A stretch of DNA of 64,000 nucleotides, from NCBI GenBank assembly GCA_035493955.1, contig DATJHI010000003.1, forward strand, positions 3,558-67,557, given 5' to 3'. Numbering within the stretch: the stretch's first letter is position 1; the number at the start of each line of letters is the position of its first letter. The notes below the pieces were generated by a model that ran no database searches, was not told where the DNA came from, and saw nothing but the letters and a program-made list of their open reading frames with translations. Below, one piece after another: positions 1 through 12,214 of this stretch. The position numbers and the translations under genes were made by a program. The stretch comes from NCED01 sp035493955 (GTDB lineage: Bacteria; Pseudomonadota; Alphaproteobacteria; Caulobacterales; Caulobacteraceae).

Positions 1-1351
1 CCGCCGGATCGGACACGAGACCGCGATTGAGGCCGATCATGCCGAAGTCGAGCTTCTCGGAGACGCGCAGGCCGCGCGTGAGATCTTTCGTGTAGAGATA
101 CGCCACGAGGCCATATTCGGTGGCGTTGGCGCGCTTGATCGCCTCGTCCTCGGACTTGAAAGTCTGGATCGAGGCCACCGGCCCAAAGATTTCCTCGTTC
201 AGCATCTTGGCTGTGTCAGGCACGTTGGTGAGCACGGTGGCCGGATAGAAGAAGCCCGGACCCGTAGGCAGCTTGCCGCCGGTGAGCACCTTCGCGCCCT
301 TTGAAACAGCGTCATCGACCAGCTCGATCACCTTGTCGCGGCCTTCGGCATTTACCAGCGGGCCGAGCGCGACGCCATCATCAAGCCCGTTGCCCATCTT
401 CAGGCCGGACATCTTGGCGGTCAGCTTCTTGGCGAATTCGTCGTGCACCTTCTCGTGCACATAGAAGCGGTTCGCCGCCGTGCAGGCCTCGCCCATGTTG
501 CGCATCTTGGCGATCATCGCCCCATCGACGGCGGCGTCGATGTCGGCGTCCTCGAAGACGATGAAGGGCGCGTTGCCGCCCAGTTCCATCGACGGCTTGA
601 CCACATTGTGCGCGGCCTCCTTCAGCAGCACCCGGCCGACCTGGGTCGAACCGGTGAAGGAGATCACTCGCACCCGCAGATCGGCCAGCATGGCCGAGAC
701 CACCGCGCCGGACTGCTGCGACGGGACCACATTGACGACGCCGGCGGGCACTCCCGCCTCTTCCAGGATCGGCATCAGCGCCAGCATGGTCAGGGGCGTG
801 GCCGAGGCCGGCTTGACCACCACGGTGCAGCCGGCGGCCAGGGCAGGGCCGATCTTGCGGGTGGCCATGGCGGCGGGGAAGTTCCACGGCGTCACCAGCA
901 CCGAGACGCCGGCCGGCTTGTAGTAGGTCAGGATGCGCGCGCCGGTGGACGGCGCGGTCGAGACCTGGCCGATCACCCGCACCGCTTCTTCGGCGTTCCA
1001 GCGGAAGAACTCGGCGGCGTAAGCGGCCTCGGCTCTGCTGTCCTCCAGGCCCTTGCCGTTCTCCAGGGTGATGATCTTGGCGATCCGCTCCTTCTCGCGG
1101 ATCATGATCTCATAGGCCTTGCGCAGGATCTCGCCCCGCTCGCGCGGGCTTTTGGCCGCCCACGCGGCGCCGGCCCTATGGGCGGCGTCCACCGCGCCGA
1201 TGCAATCCTCGACCGAAGCCGAGGCCACCGTGGTGATGGTCTGTTCGATGGCCGGGTCCTCGACCTCGAAACGGGCGCCGTCGGAGGCGGGGCGCCACTG
1301 GCCGTCGATCCAAAGATCGGTGGAAACCCCGGCCAACAGGTTTTCGTACAT
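1..1351 (-). CDS. gabD: NAD(P)-dependent succinate-semialdehyde dehydrogenase family protein, C-terminus outside window
   Basis: Oxidises an aldehyde, probably succinate semialdehyde or a close analogue, to the acid in the cytoplasm. The start is ATG at 1349-1351. 450 codons are present and the usual family length is about 480-490, so only the C-terminal tail is missing. Landmarks are MELGGNAP around residue 256, with the general-base Glu, and GEACTAANRF with the catalytic Cys at residue 290. A GMIGLNRG segment near the edge matches the family motif shortly before the C-terminal PFGG/KxSG block. Only 8 bases separate it from the upstream E1 beta gene, so it is most likely the third gene of one operon. 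That makes a shared pathway likely, though the true aldehyde cannot be read from sequence. Confidence 0.9.
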   Translation of the reverse strand, partial: MYENLLAGVSTDLWIDGQWRPASDGARFEVEDPAIEQTITTVASASVEDCIGAVDAAHRAGAAWAAKSPRERGEILRKAYEIMIREKERIAKIITLENGKGLEDSRAEAAYAAEFFRWNAEEAVRVIGQVSTAPSTGARILTYYKPAGVSVLVTPWNFPAAMATRKIGPALAAGCTVVVKPASATPLTMLALMPILEEAGVPAGVVNVVPSQQSGAVVSAMLADLRVRVISFTGSTQVGRVLLKEAAHNVVKPSMELGGNAPFIVFEDADIDAAVDGAMIAKMRNMGEACTAANRFYVHEKVHDEFAKKLTAKMSGLKMGNGLDDGVALGPLVNAEGRDKVIELVDDAVSKGAKVLTGGKLPTGPGFFYPATVLTNVPDTAKMLNEEIFGPVASIQTFKSEDEAIKRANATEYGLVAYLYTKDLTRGLRVSEKLDFGMIGLNRGLVSDPA

Positions 1352-1359
1352 GGCGAGCC

Positions 1360-2340
1360 TCAACTTGACAGGGATTTGCGCACCGTCTCCACGACCCGGT
1401 CCACGCTTGGGATGACCATGTCTTCCAGAAGATCGGCGGCGGGCAAGGGAATATGCGGTGCGGTGATGCGCACCGGCGGGCCGTCCAGATCGTAGAAGGC
1501 TTCGTCGGCGACGATCGAGACGATCTCGGCCCCCCAGCCGAGGACGCGGGGGTTCTCCTCCACCGTGAACACCCGATGGGTGCGGGCTACCGACCCGAGC
1601 AGGGTCTGGGTGTCGAGGGGGACCAGGGAGCGCACGTCGATGACCTCGGCGGAGATGCCGAACTCGGCCGCCAGCCGTTCGGCGGCGGCCAGCGCCCGGT
1701 GGACCATCAGGCCCAGCGCGATGAGGGTGCAGTCCGTGCCGGGCCTTAGGATCTTGGCCGTGCCCAGGGTGTCGACGATCTCCCCGTCGGGGACCTCGCC
1801 CTTGATGGCGTAGAGGCCCTTGTGCTCCATGAACATGACCGGGTCCGGATCGCGCACCGCCGCCGCCATCAGCCCGATCACGTCCACCGGCGAAGAGGGC
1901 GAGACCACCTTCAGGCCGGGGAACTGCATGCACCAGTTCTCGACGCACTGGCTGTGCTGGGCCCCGAAGCGAAGGCCGCCGCCGCCGCCGAAGCGGATCA
2001 CCAGCGGACAGCCGACCTGCCCATTGGTCATGTAGCGGGCCTTGGGCATCTCGTTGGCGACGTAGTCGTAACAGACGGCCAGGAAGTCGGCGAACATGAT
2101 CTCGGCGATGGGCTTCAGGCCGGTCATCGCCGCGCCCATGGCCGCGCCCAGGATCGCCTGTTCGGAGATCGGGGTGTCGCGCACCCGCAGGGGGCCGAAC
2201 TGGTCCAGCAGGCCAAGCGTGGCCTTGAACACGCCGCCGGCTTTGGCGATGTCCTCGCCGAGGAAGACCACGTCCTCGTCGCGCGCCATCTCCTGGGCGA
2301 TGCCGCGGGCGACGGCCTCGCGATAGGTCAGTTCCGCCAT
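1360..2340 (-). CDS. 2-oxoacid dehydrogenase E1 component, beta subunit
   Basis: This 326-residue transketolase-type beta subunit pairs with the alpha subunit to form a thiamine-diphosphate E1 (pyruvate or acetoin dehydrogenase class). The N-terminal MAELTYREAVARGI, the FLGEDI block, the glycine-rich RFGGGGG segment near residue 115 and the C-terminal EENPRVLGWG region are typical of PdhB/AcoB-like proteins. Its ATG (2338-2340) lies inside the end of the alpha gene, a 13-base overlap that implies translational coupling. No E2 or E3 gene lies between it and the semialdehyde dehydrogenase. The acyltransferase may be encoded beyond the left edge or supplied from elsewhere. Acetoin, pyruvate and branched-chain oxoacid specificity cannot be separated here. 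Confidence 0.92.
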   Translation of the reverse strand: MAELTYREAVARGIAQEMARDEDVVFLGEDIAKAGGVFKATLGLLDQFGPLRVRDTPISEQAILGAAMGAAMTGLKPIAEIMFADFLAVCYDYVANEMPKARYMTNGQVGCPLVIRFGGGGGLRFGAQHSQCVENWCMQFPGLKVVSPSSPVDVIGLMAAAVRDPDPVMFMEHKGLYAIKGEVPDGEIVDTLGTAKILRPGTDCTLIALGLMVHRALAAAERLAAEFGISAEVIDVRSLVPLDTQTLLGSVARTHRVFTVEENPRVLGWGAEIVSIVADEAFYDLDGPPVRITAPHIPLPAADLLEDMVIPSVDRVVETVRKSLSS

Positions 2341-3365
2341 GCCCAGCCCCCGTCGGCGTAAACGTCGGTGAACAGAATATCCGCAGAGGTGGTCGGCGCC
2401 GCCTTGCAGGCCGCGGTGGCGTCGTCGACGATCTTCGCCACCTCGGCGTCGATCGCCTGCATCTGCGCCTCGGCGACCCCGAACTGGCGCAGGCGCTCCC
2501 GGTAGATCAGCAGCGGGTCCTTCTCCTTCCAGCGTTCCAGTTCGCCCTCGGGGCGATACTTGGCCGGGTCGGCGCGGGAGTGGCCGGAATGGCGGTAGGT
2601 CAGGGCCTCGATCAGGGAGGGGCCGTCGCCGGCGCGGGCCTTCTCGAAAGCCTTGCTCATGGTGCGGAACACCACGTCGGCGTCGTTGCCGTCGATGACG
2701 ATCCGCTCGAGGCCGTTGGCCGAGGCCCGGTCCGCCGCCGGATGTTCCACCGAGGTCACTTCCGAGATTGGGGTGTACTCCATGTAGAGATTGTTCTCGC
2801 AGACGAAGACCACCGGCAGCTTCCAGATCGCCGCGAAATTCAGCGCCTCGTGGAAGGCCCCGATGTTGGTGGTCCCGTCGCCGAAGAAACAGACGGTGAC
2901 GTCGCCGGCCTGCTTGTACTGGGACCGCCAGGCCGCCCCGCAGGCGATGGGAAGATGGGCCCCGATGATGGCGTAGGAGCCCATCACCCCGTGCTCGACC
3001 GAGGTCAGGTGCATCGACCCGCCCTTGCCGCGCATCAGGCCGTTGTCGCGGCCCATCAGTTCGCCCAGGACCTTCTCCACCGGCACGCCGCGGGCCAGGG
3101 TGTGGGCGTGGCCGCGGTAGGTGCAGAAACTGAGGTCCCCCGGCTTCATGGCGGCGGCGACGCCGGCGGCGATGGCCTCCTGGCCGATGGACAGGTGGCT
3201 GGTGCCCTTGATCAGGTTCTCGAAGAACAGGTCGTTGGCCCGCTGCTCGGCCTGGCGGATGGTGACCTGCAGCCGGTACATCTCCAGCCGCTTGGCTTCG
3301 CCGATGTCGTCGTTCGCCTTCAGGGCGACGGCGGCGCCTGGGGCGCGAGCGGGTTTCCTCGCCAT
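2328..3365 (-). CDS. 2-oxoacid dehydrogenase E1 component, alpha subunit
   Basis: This 345-residue alpha subunit carries the thiamine-diphosphate site and performs the decarboxylation with the beta subunit. The cofactor motif begins GDGTTNIGAF and ends with the Asn pair CENN about 30 residues later. Upstream are the family segments SIGQEAIAAG and YRGHAH, and downstream YRHSGHSRAD, the phosphorylation-loop region of the family. It is the first gene of the minus-strand operon. The 278-base gap before the divergent GntR gene holds a dyad that could be its operator. The length suits the compact AcoA/PdhA type. The substrate is unresolved. Confidence 0.93.
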   Translation of the reverse strand: MARKPARAPGAAVALKANDDIGEAKRLEMYRLQVTIRQAEQRANDLFFENLIKGTSHLSIGQEAIAAGVAAAMKPGDLSFCTYRGHAHTLARGVPVEKVLGELMGRDNGLMRGKGGSMHLTSVEHGVMGSYAIIGAHLPIACGAAWRSQYKQAGDVTVCFFGDGTTNIGAFHEALNFAAIWKLPVVFVCENNLYMEYTPISEVTSVEHPAADRASANGLERIVIDGNDADVVFRTMSKAFEKARAGDGPSLIEALTYRHSGHSRADPAKYRPEGELERWKEKDPLLIYRERLRQFGVAEAQMQAIDAEVAKIVDDATAACKAAPTTSADILFTDVYADGGWAWRN

Positions 3366-3552
3366 GACTGGAACCTCGAAGGTCTCTTGATTGCGGGAGA
3401 GGGTTTTAGCCGATCAGGCGGGCGGGGGAAGCGGCATGACCGCCGGCCGGGGTGCGGGGCAGGGCGCCGGGTCGGCGAGGCGGGGGATGCGCATCAAAAA
3501 TGGGCCTTGGCCATGTCGAACCGCTCGCTGCGCCGTTGCGCCGGTTATCGAC

Positions 3553-3577
3553 AATTTCGGGGTATACGCAAGAAATT
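3553..3577. promoter_or_regulatory. Candidate GntR-family operator in the divergent promoter
   Basis: AATTTC at 3553-3558 is mirrored by GAAATT at 3572-3577, and a central GTATAC palindrome at 3562-3567 shares almost the same centre (about 3565). Nested symmetry around a GTATAC core is typical of sites bound by FCD-domain GntR regulators. It sits about 70 bases before the regulator start and about 190 before the E1 alpha start. Operator function is inferred from position and symmetry. The rest of 3366-3643 shows nothing else I can name. Confidence 0.45.
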
Positions 3578-3643
3578 TCGTCGTTTTGGCGGGGTGCGGC
3601 CGGAGCGGTTGACCCCGCCCGGCGGTTCTTCGACATTGGGGGG

Positions 3644-4411
3644 ATGGGACGACCCCGAACCAACGCCTTGACCCCTGCCGAACCCGTGGACGATCTGTCG
3701 CCCGAGCCTGCCCGCGAGGCGGACGCGGGTACGAAGACCGCCCCCGACAAGGCCAACTCCTTGACCGGTTCGGTCTATCAGCAGCTGCGCGCCGACCTCC
3801 TGTCCGGTCACTATCGCCCGGGCGAGAAGCTGCGGGCCGAGGACCTGCGTCGCCGCTTCAACATCGGCTCCAGTCCCATCCGCGAAGCGCTGAACCGGCT
3901 CCTGGCCGAGGGTTTCGTCGCCCTGGAGGAGCAGAAGGGCTTTCGTGTCGCCCCGGTGAGCGGCCAGGAGCTCGAGGAACTGGTGCGGGCGCGCTGCCTG
4001 ATCGACGGGGCCGCGGTCGCCGAGGGCATCAAGCGTTACGAGACCGGCTGGGAGGAAGGGCTGGTGCTGGCCCTGCACCGGCTGTCGCGGGTGGCCAGGC
4101 GGACCGACGAGGAGCCCAACGCCGACAATCCCGAATGGGAGCGGCTGCACCGGGCCTTCCATTCCGCCCTGGTCGCGGGATGCGGCTCGCGCTGGCTGTC
4201 GCGGATCAGCGAGCAATTGTTCGACAGCGCCGAACGTTACCGGCTGCTGGCCGCCGACGCGCTTTCCCCACGCAACGAGCTGGAGGAGCACCGCGCCATC
4301 ACCCAGGCCTGCCTCGACCGCCGTCCTGAGGACGCCACCCGGCTGATCGAGGCCCACTATGCGAGCACTTGCCACACCATCCTGAAGTCGTTTCCGATGG
4401 CGGGTCGCTGA
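3644..4411 (+). CDS. GntR family transcriptional regulator (FadR/FCD subfamily)
   Basis: A 255-residue regulator with an N-terminal winged helix: roughly residues 40-105, including the YQQLRADLLSG opening and the recognition segment GSSPIREALNRL. A helical FCD ligand-binding domain follows, with the conserved Arg/Asp region RARCLIDGAAV and the histidines of HRAFHSAL and EEHRAI that usually hold a metal. I chose the ATG at 3644, which follows a run of six G, over an in-frame ATG 64 codons upstream with an atypical Arg-rich leader. It is divergent from the E1/dehydrogenase operon and probably represses it, sensing a carboxylate-type inducer (inference). Confidence 0.9.
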   Translation: MGRPRTNALTPAEPVDDLSPEPAREADAGTKTAPDKANSLTGSVYQQLRADLLSGHYRPGEKLRAEDLRRRFNIGSSPIREALNRLLAEGFVALEEQKGFRVAPVSGQELEELVRARCLIDGAAVAEGIKRYETGWEEGLVLALHRLSRVARRTDEEPNADNPEWERLHRAFHSALVAGCGSRWLSRISEQLFDSAERYRLLAADALSPRNELEEHRAITQACLDRRPEDATRLIEAHYASTCHTILKSFPMAGR

Positions 4412-4624
4412 TAGAGAGATGGAATAGAGGCGCGGGGTCCGCCCAAGGCCTGCACGGTCGCTGTTTGTTGATTGGATTAGGTCTGGCGCGAAACGGCTAA
4501 GAATGGCATGCGCACTCGCCCCCGCAGCGGGGGTGCTTGCCAAGTCCGGCCGGGTGACAGAAAACTTCCCCGATCCCGCAGGCCTGCATTCGCCGAAGCC
4601 TCTGAAGTTCAGGAACCTGCCCGT

Positions 4625-9268
<4,644 letters not shown>

Positions 9269-9337
9269 CAACGAGCGCGCGATGCGAAGAAGCAGATCCC
9301 CCTCTTTCGCGTAGATTCCGCTCTTAATGCTTAGAAT

Positions 9338-9389
9338 CGATCACGTCTTGTGGTTTTGGATCGATAGAATCCAAAACCATGCTGATCTA
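9338..9389. repeat. REP-like hairpin between gltB and gltD
   Basis: An 11-bp perfect inverted repeat, TGGTTTTGGAT (9351-9361) and ATCCAAAACCA (9369-9379), encloses the 7-base loop CGATAGA. Outside it, GATCA and TGATC form a second arm pair around an unequal internal loop. No T-run follows, so it does not look like a classical intrinsic terminator. The stacked arms resemble dispersed hairpin repeats of alphaproteobacteria. In a gltB-gltD mRNA it could stabilise or attenuate the message between the two subunits (inference). Confidence 0.6.
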
Positions 9390-9406
9390 GGAAGGCTGGA
9401 ACACTG

Positions 9407-10858
9407 ATGGGAAAGCCCACTGGCTTCCTGGAAATCGAACGCCGCGACCGGGCCTATGACCCACCCGAAGCGCGGCTGAAGACCTGGAACGAGTTCGTCA
9501 TCCCCTTGGCGCAGGCCGACGCCAAGGACCAGGCGGCGCGCTGCATGGATTGCGGCATCCCGTTCTGTCACCAGGGCTGCCCGGTCAACAACCTGATCCC
9601 CGACTGGAACAACCTGGTCTATCGCGGCCAGTGGAAGACCGCGTCGGAGAGCCTGCACTCGACCAACAACTTCCCGGAGTTCACCGGGCGGGTGTGTCCG
9701 GCGCCGTGCGAGGCGTCCTGCACCCTCAACATCCAGGACGCGCCGGTCACCATCAAGACCATCGAATGCGCCATCGTCGATCGCGGATGGGAGGAGGGCT
9801 GGATCCGGCCCGAGCCTTCGCCCCGCGGCACCGGCCGGCGCGTGGCCGTGGTGGGCTCAGGCCCCGCCGGTCTCGCCTGCGCCCAGCAACTGGCGCGGGT
9901 CGGCCACTCGGTCACCGTGTTCGAGAAGAGCGACCGCCCCGGCGGCCTGCTCCGCTATGGCATCCCCGACTTCAAGATGGAAAAGCACCTGATCGACCGG
10001 CGCGTCCGCCAGATGGAGGCGGAGGGGGTGATCTTCCGCACCGGCATCGAGGTCGGCGCGACGGTGACGGTGCAACGCCTGCTCGACGACTACGACGCCC
10101 TGGTCATGTCAGGCGGGGCCGAACATCCCCGCGACCTCGACCTGCCCGAACGCCATCTGGACGGCATCCATTTCGCCATGGACTTCCTGCCGCAGCAAAA
10201 CAGGCGCGTGGCCGGCGACGACGAGGCGCGGGCGGCGCCGAACGGGACCATCTCCGCCAAGGGCAAGCACGTGGTGGTGATCGGCGGCGGCGACACCGGT
10301 TCGGACTGCATCGGCACCTCCAACCGTCAGGGGGCCCTGTCGGTGACCCAACTGGAAATCCTGCCCCAGCCGCCGGTCCGGGAGAACAAGGCCCTGACCT
10401 GGCCCGACTGGCCGCTGAAGCTGCGCACCTCGTCCTCGCAGGCCGAGGGCTGCGAGCGCGATTTCGCCGTCCTGACCAAGCGCGCCGTCGGCCAGGACGG
10501 CGCGGTCCGGGCGCTGGAATGCGTTCGGGTGGAGTGGGTCAAGGGCGACGACGGCCGCATGCAGATGCAGGAGGTCGCGGGCAGCAACTTCGAGCTGAAG
10601 GCCGACCTCGTCCTGTTGGCCATGGGCTTCCTCGGCCCCCACCATCCCGGCATGGTCGAGCAGGCCGGCGTGGCCCTGGACGCCCGCAGCAACGTCAAGG
10701 CCAACGAGATCGACTACCGCACCACCGCCACCCGCATCTTTTCCTGCGGCGACATGCGGCGCGGCCAGTCCCTGGTAGTCTGGGCCATCCGGGAGGGCCG
10801 CCAGTGCGCCCGCGCGGTGGATGAGTTCCTGATGGGGCGCAGCGACCTGCCGCGCTGA
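9407..10858 (+). CDS. gltD: Glutamate synthase (NADPH) small subunit
   Basis: GOGAT beta subunit of 483 residues, the FAD/NADPH module that passes electrons to GltB. The N-terminal cysteine-rich part (CMDCGIPFCHQGCPVNN, then CPAPCEASC) supplies the two 4Fe-4S clusters. GSGPAGLACAQQLARVGHSV is the FAD Rossmann motif near residue 150, and GGGDTGSDCIGT near residue 300 is the NADPH motif. Length and domain order match the family. The ATG at 9407 follows GGAAGG about a dozen bases upstream. Cotranscription with gltB is likely, but the 138-base spacer with its strong hairpin could set the subunit ratio. Confidence 0.97.
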   Translation: MGKPTGFLEIERRDRAYDPPEARLKTWNEFVIPLAQADAKDQAARCMDCGIPFCHQGCPVNNLIPDWNNLVYRGQWKTASESLHSTNNFPEFTGRVCPAPCEASCTLNIQDAPVTIKTIECAIVDRGWEEGWIRPEPSPRGTGRRVAVVGSGPAGLACAQQLARVGHSVTVFEKSDRPGGLLRYGIPDFKMEKHLIDRRVRQMEAEGVIFRTGIEVGATVTVQRLLDDYDALVMSGGAEHPRDLDLPERHLDGIHFAMDFLPQQNRRVAGDDEARAAPNGTISAKGKHVVVIGGGDTGSDCIGTSNRQGALSVTQLEILPQPPVRENKALTWPDWPLKLRTSSSQAEGCERDFAVLTKRAVGQDGAVRALECVRVEWVKGDDGRMQMQEVAGSNFELKADLVLLAMGFLGPHHPGMVEQAGVALDARSNVKANEIDYRTTATRIFSCGDMRRGQSLVVWAIREGRQCARAVDEFLMGRSDLPR

Positions 10859-10871
10859 GCGCGTCAGAAAG

Positions 10872-10909
10872 CCCGAGCGGCTTCGCCGACCTTCGGTTCG
10901 CCGCTCGGG
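10872..10909 (+). terminator. Hairpin terminator after gltD
   Basis: CCCGAGCGGC (10872-10881) pairs perfectly with GCCGCTCGGG (10900-10909), a 10-bp GC-rich stem starting 14 bases after the gltD stop. The trailing sequence is only weakly T-rich, so termination may be partial. Confidence 0.6.
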
Positions 10910-10936
10910 GCCGCTCCTTGATGTGAGGAGTACCAG

Positions 10937-11335
10937 ATGAGCGACGACCGCTTCGAGCGCGGCAAGGCCCTGCTGTCCCGGATGCACGGCGCCCGGGGCG
11001 AGGCGGCGATGGAGGCCTTGGCCGACCTCGCTCCGGACCTCGCCCGCCTGGTGGCCGAGCACGCCTTCGCCGACCTCTACGCCAGGCCGGGCCTGGACCT
11101 GAAGACCCGCCAGTTCGCCACCGTCGCCGCACTGATCGCCATGGGCGACAGCCAGCCCCAGCTGGAAGTGCACATGAACGCGGCCATGCGTCTGGGCTGG
11201 ACCCAAGGAGAGCTGGTGGAGCTGATCCTGCAGATGTCCGCCTACGCCGGCTTTCCTGCCGCCATGAAGGCGGTCAGCGCCTTGCGCGCCGCGCTGGCGA
11301 TGCGCGCGGAGGACGAGGGTGGGGTGAAAGGCTAG
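10937..11335 (+). CDS. Carboxymuconolactone decarboxylase family protein
   Basis: A 132-residue all-helical protein of the CMD/AhpD superfamily. The segment from LDLKTRQFATVAAL through QLEVHMNAAMRLGWTQGELVELILQMSAYAGFP is the usual two-helix core of gamma-carboxymuconolactone decarboxylase-like proteins. The AhpD redox motif CxxC is absent, so it is not a peroxidase-partner AhpD. The ATG at 10937 has a good GAGGAG ribosome site. It stands alone between the gltD terminator and a secreted beta protein, with no beta-ketoadipate genes around it, so a true decarboxylase role is not supported. Confidence 0.85.
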   Translation: MSDDRFERGKALLSRMHGARGEAAMEALADLAPDLARLVAEHAFADLYARPGLDLKTRQFATVAALIAMGDSQPQLEVHMNAAMRLGWTQGELVELILQMSAYAGFPAAMKAVSALRAALAMRAEDEGGVKG

Positions 11336-11391
11336 CGCCGCTCCGACCCTGGGGTTAAGCCTCGCGGACCACAAGTTCAGAGGGCTTTTCC

Positions 11392-11880
11392 ATGACTCGG
11401 CTTTTTCCGGCGGCTTTGGTCCTGTCTGCGGCGCTGGCCGTCTTCGGGCCGAATTCGGCCAGTGCGCAGGAGGTGCGCAGCCTGGACGGAGCGGCGCCGG
11501 CGGCGGCGAGTATCGACGCCTTCAGGGGCCTCGCCGGCTCCTGGGTTGGACCGGCCGGGGCGGCGGCCTTTTCCGCGCCGACCAATGGTCAGATCGTCGG
11601 CTATCTGATGCTGGCCCAGGTGGAGGAACTGTGGATTCTGCGTCAGGAGGGTCCGACCGTGACCCTGCGCCAGAAGATCTTCGGGGCCGATCTGGCCGAA
11701 CGCGAAGACAAGGACAAGTTCGAGGTGCGGCCCCTGGTCGGCCTCGACGCCGGTCACCTCTATATGGAGAACACCACCTTCGAGCCGGCGGGCGACAGCC
11801 TGACCATCGTCGCCCGCTTTCCGGGCCAGAACGGCGCGGCGCCCCACTTCCTGCGGATCGAACTCAAGCGCGCCAAATAG
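11392..11880 (+). CDS. Exported DUF6265-like beta-sandwich protein
   Basis: A 162-residue protein with a Sec signal peptide (a hydrophobic run after MTRLFPAALV, cleavage near SASAQ). The mature part begins IDAFRGLAGSWVG and continues through a NGQIVGYLML strand and a closing FLRIELKR, the pattern of the DUF6265 family of periplasmic lipocalin-like domains. No catalytic motif is known for that family. It starts 56 bases after the CMD gene and may be read with it. Confidence 0.7.
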   Translation: MTRLFPAALVLSAALAVFGPNSASAQEVRSLDGAAPAAASIDAFRGLAGSWVGPAGAAAFSAPTNGQIVGYLMLAQVEELWILRQEGPTVTLRQKIFGADLAEREDKDKFEVRPLVGLDAGHLYMENTTFEPAGDSLTIVARFPGQNGAAPHFLRIELKRAK

Positions 11881-12214
11881 GGCAGGCCCGCATCCCGGGG
11901 CGCCGGTGAAACAGTCGGCGGCTCCTTCGGCTGAAGACTGTGAACCGCCGCGCCTGATCCATGGGCCTTTGCTCGTCGCCAGGGCTGGCCCGGAGAGCGT
12001 CGCAGCCGACCCCTTGTCCGATCGTAGACAAGTCGCCAGTCTCGGTCGGTCCTCGTCGTCGAGCCAAAGGACATGGCGGCAAAGGCGCCTAGGGCCGCGG
12101 AGCCTCTTTTCTTTGCTACAGAATGATACAGAATGCTAAAAAGCGGCTTGGCCGGGGGGCGGATAGGGGCTTCAGGTCCTCGGGTTTGCGCAAAACAACA
12201 TACAGGGAGGGACC
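11881..12214. other. 334-base gap upstream of the tandem SnoaL-like genes, with a direct repeat
   Basis: No gene is supported here. ACAGTC at 11911-11916 and GACTGT at 11936-11941 form a short hairpin after the DUF6265 gene that could end its transcript. TACAGAATG occurs twice in tandem at 12117-12125 and 12127-12135, one helical turn apart, about 80-98 bases before the next start. That spacing suits a pair of activator or repressor half-sites, but no regulator can be named. Confidence 0.45.

Noticed and set aside
3452..3643. Extended N-terminus for the GntR regulator
   Set aside because: The leader is Arg/Gly-rich, crosses the dyad operator and has no ribosome site as good as the one before 3644.
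4412..4624. Riboswitch or leader control before gltB
   Set aside because: I found no convincing stem set or known motif, only ordinary spacer.
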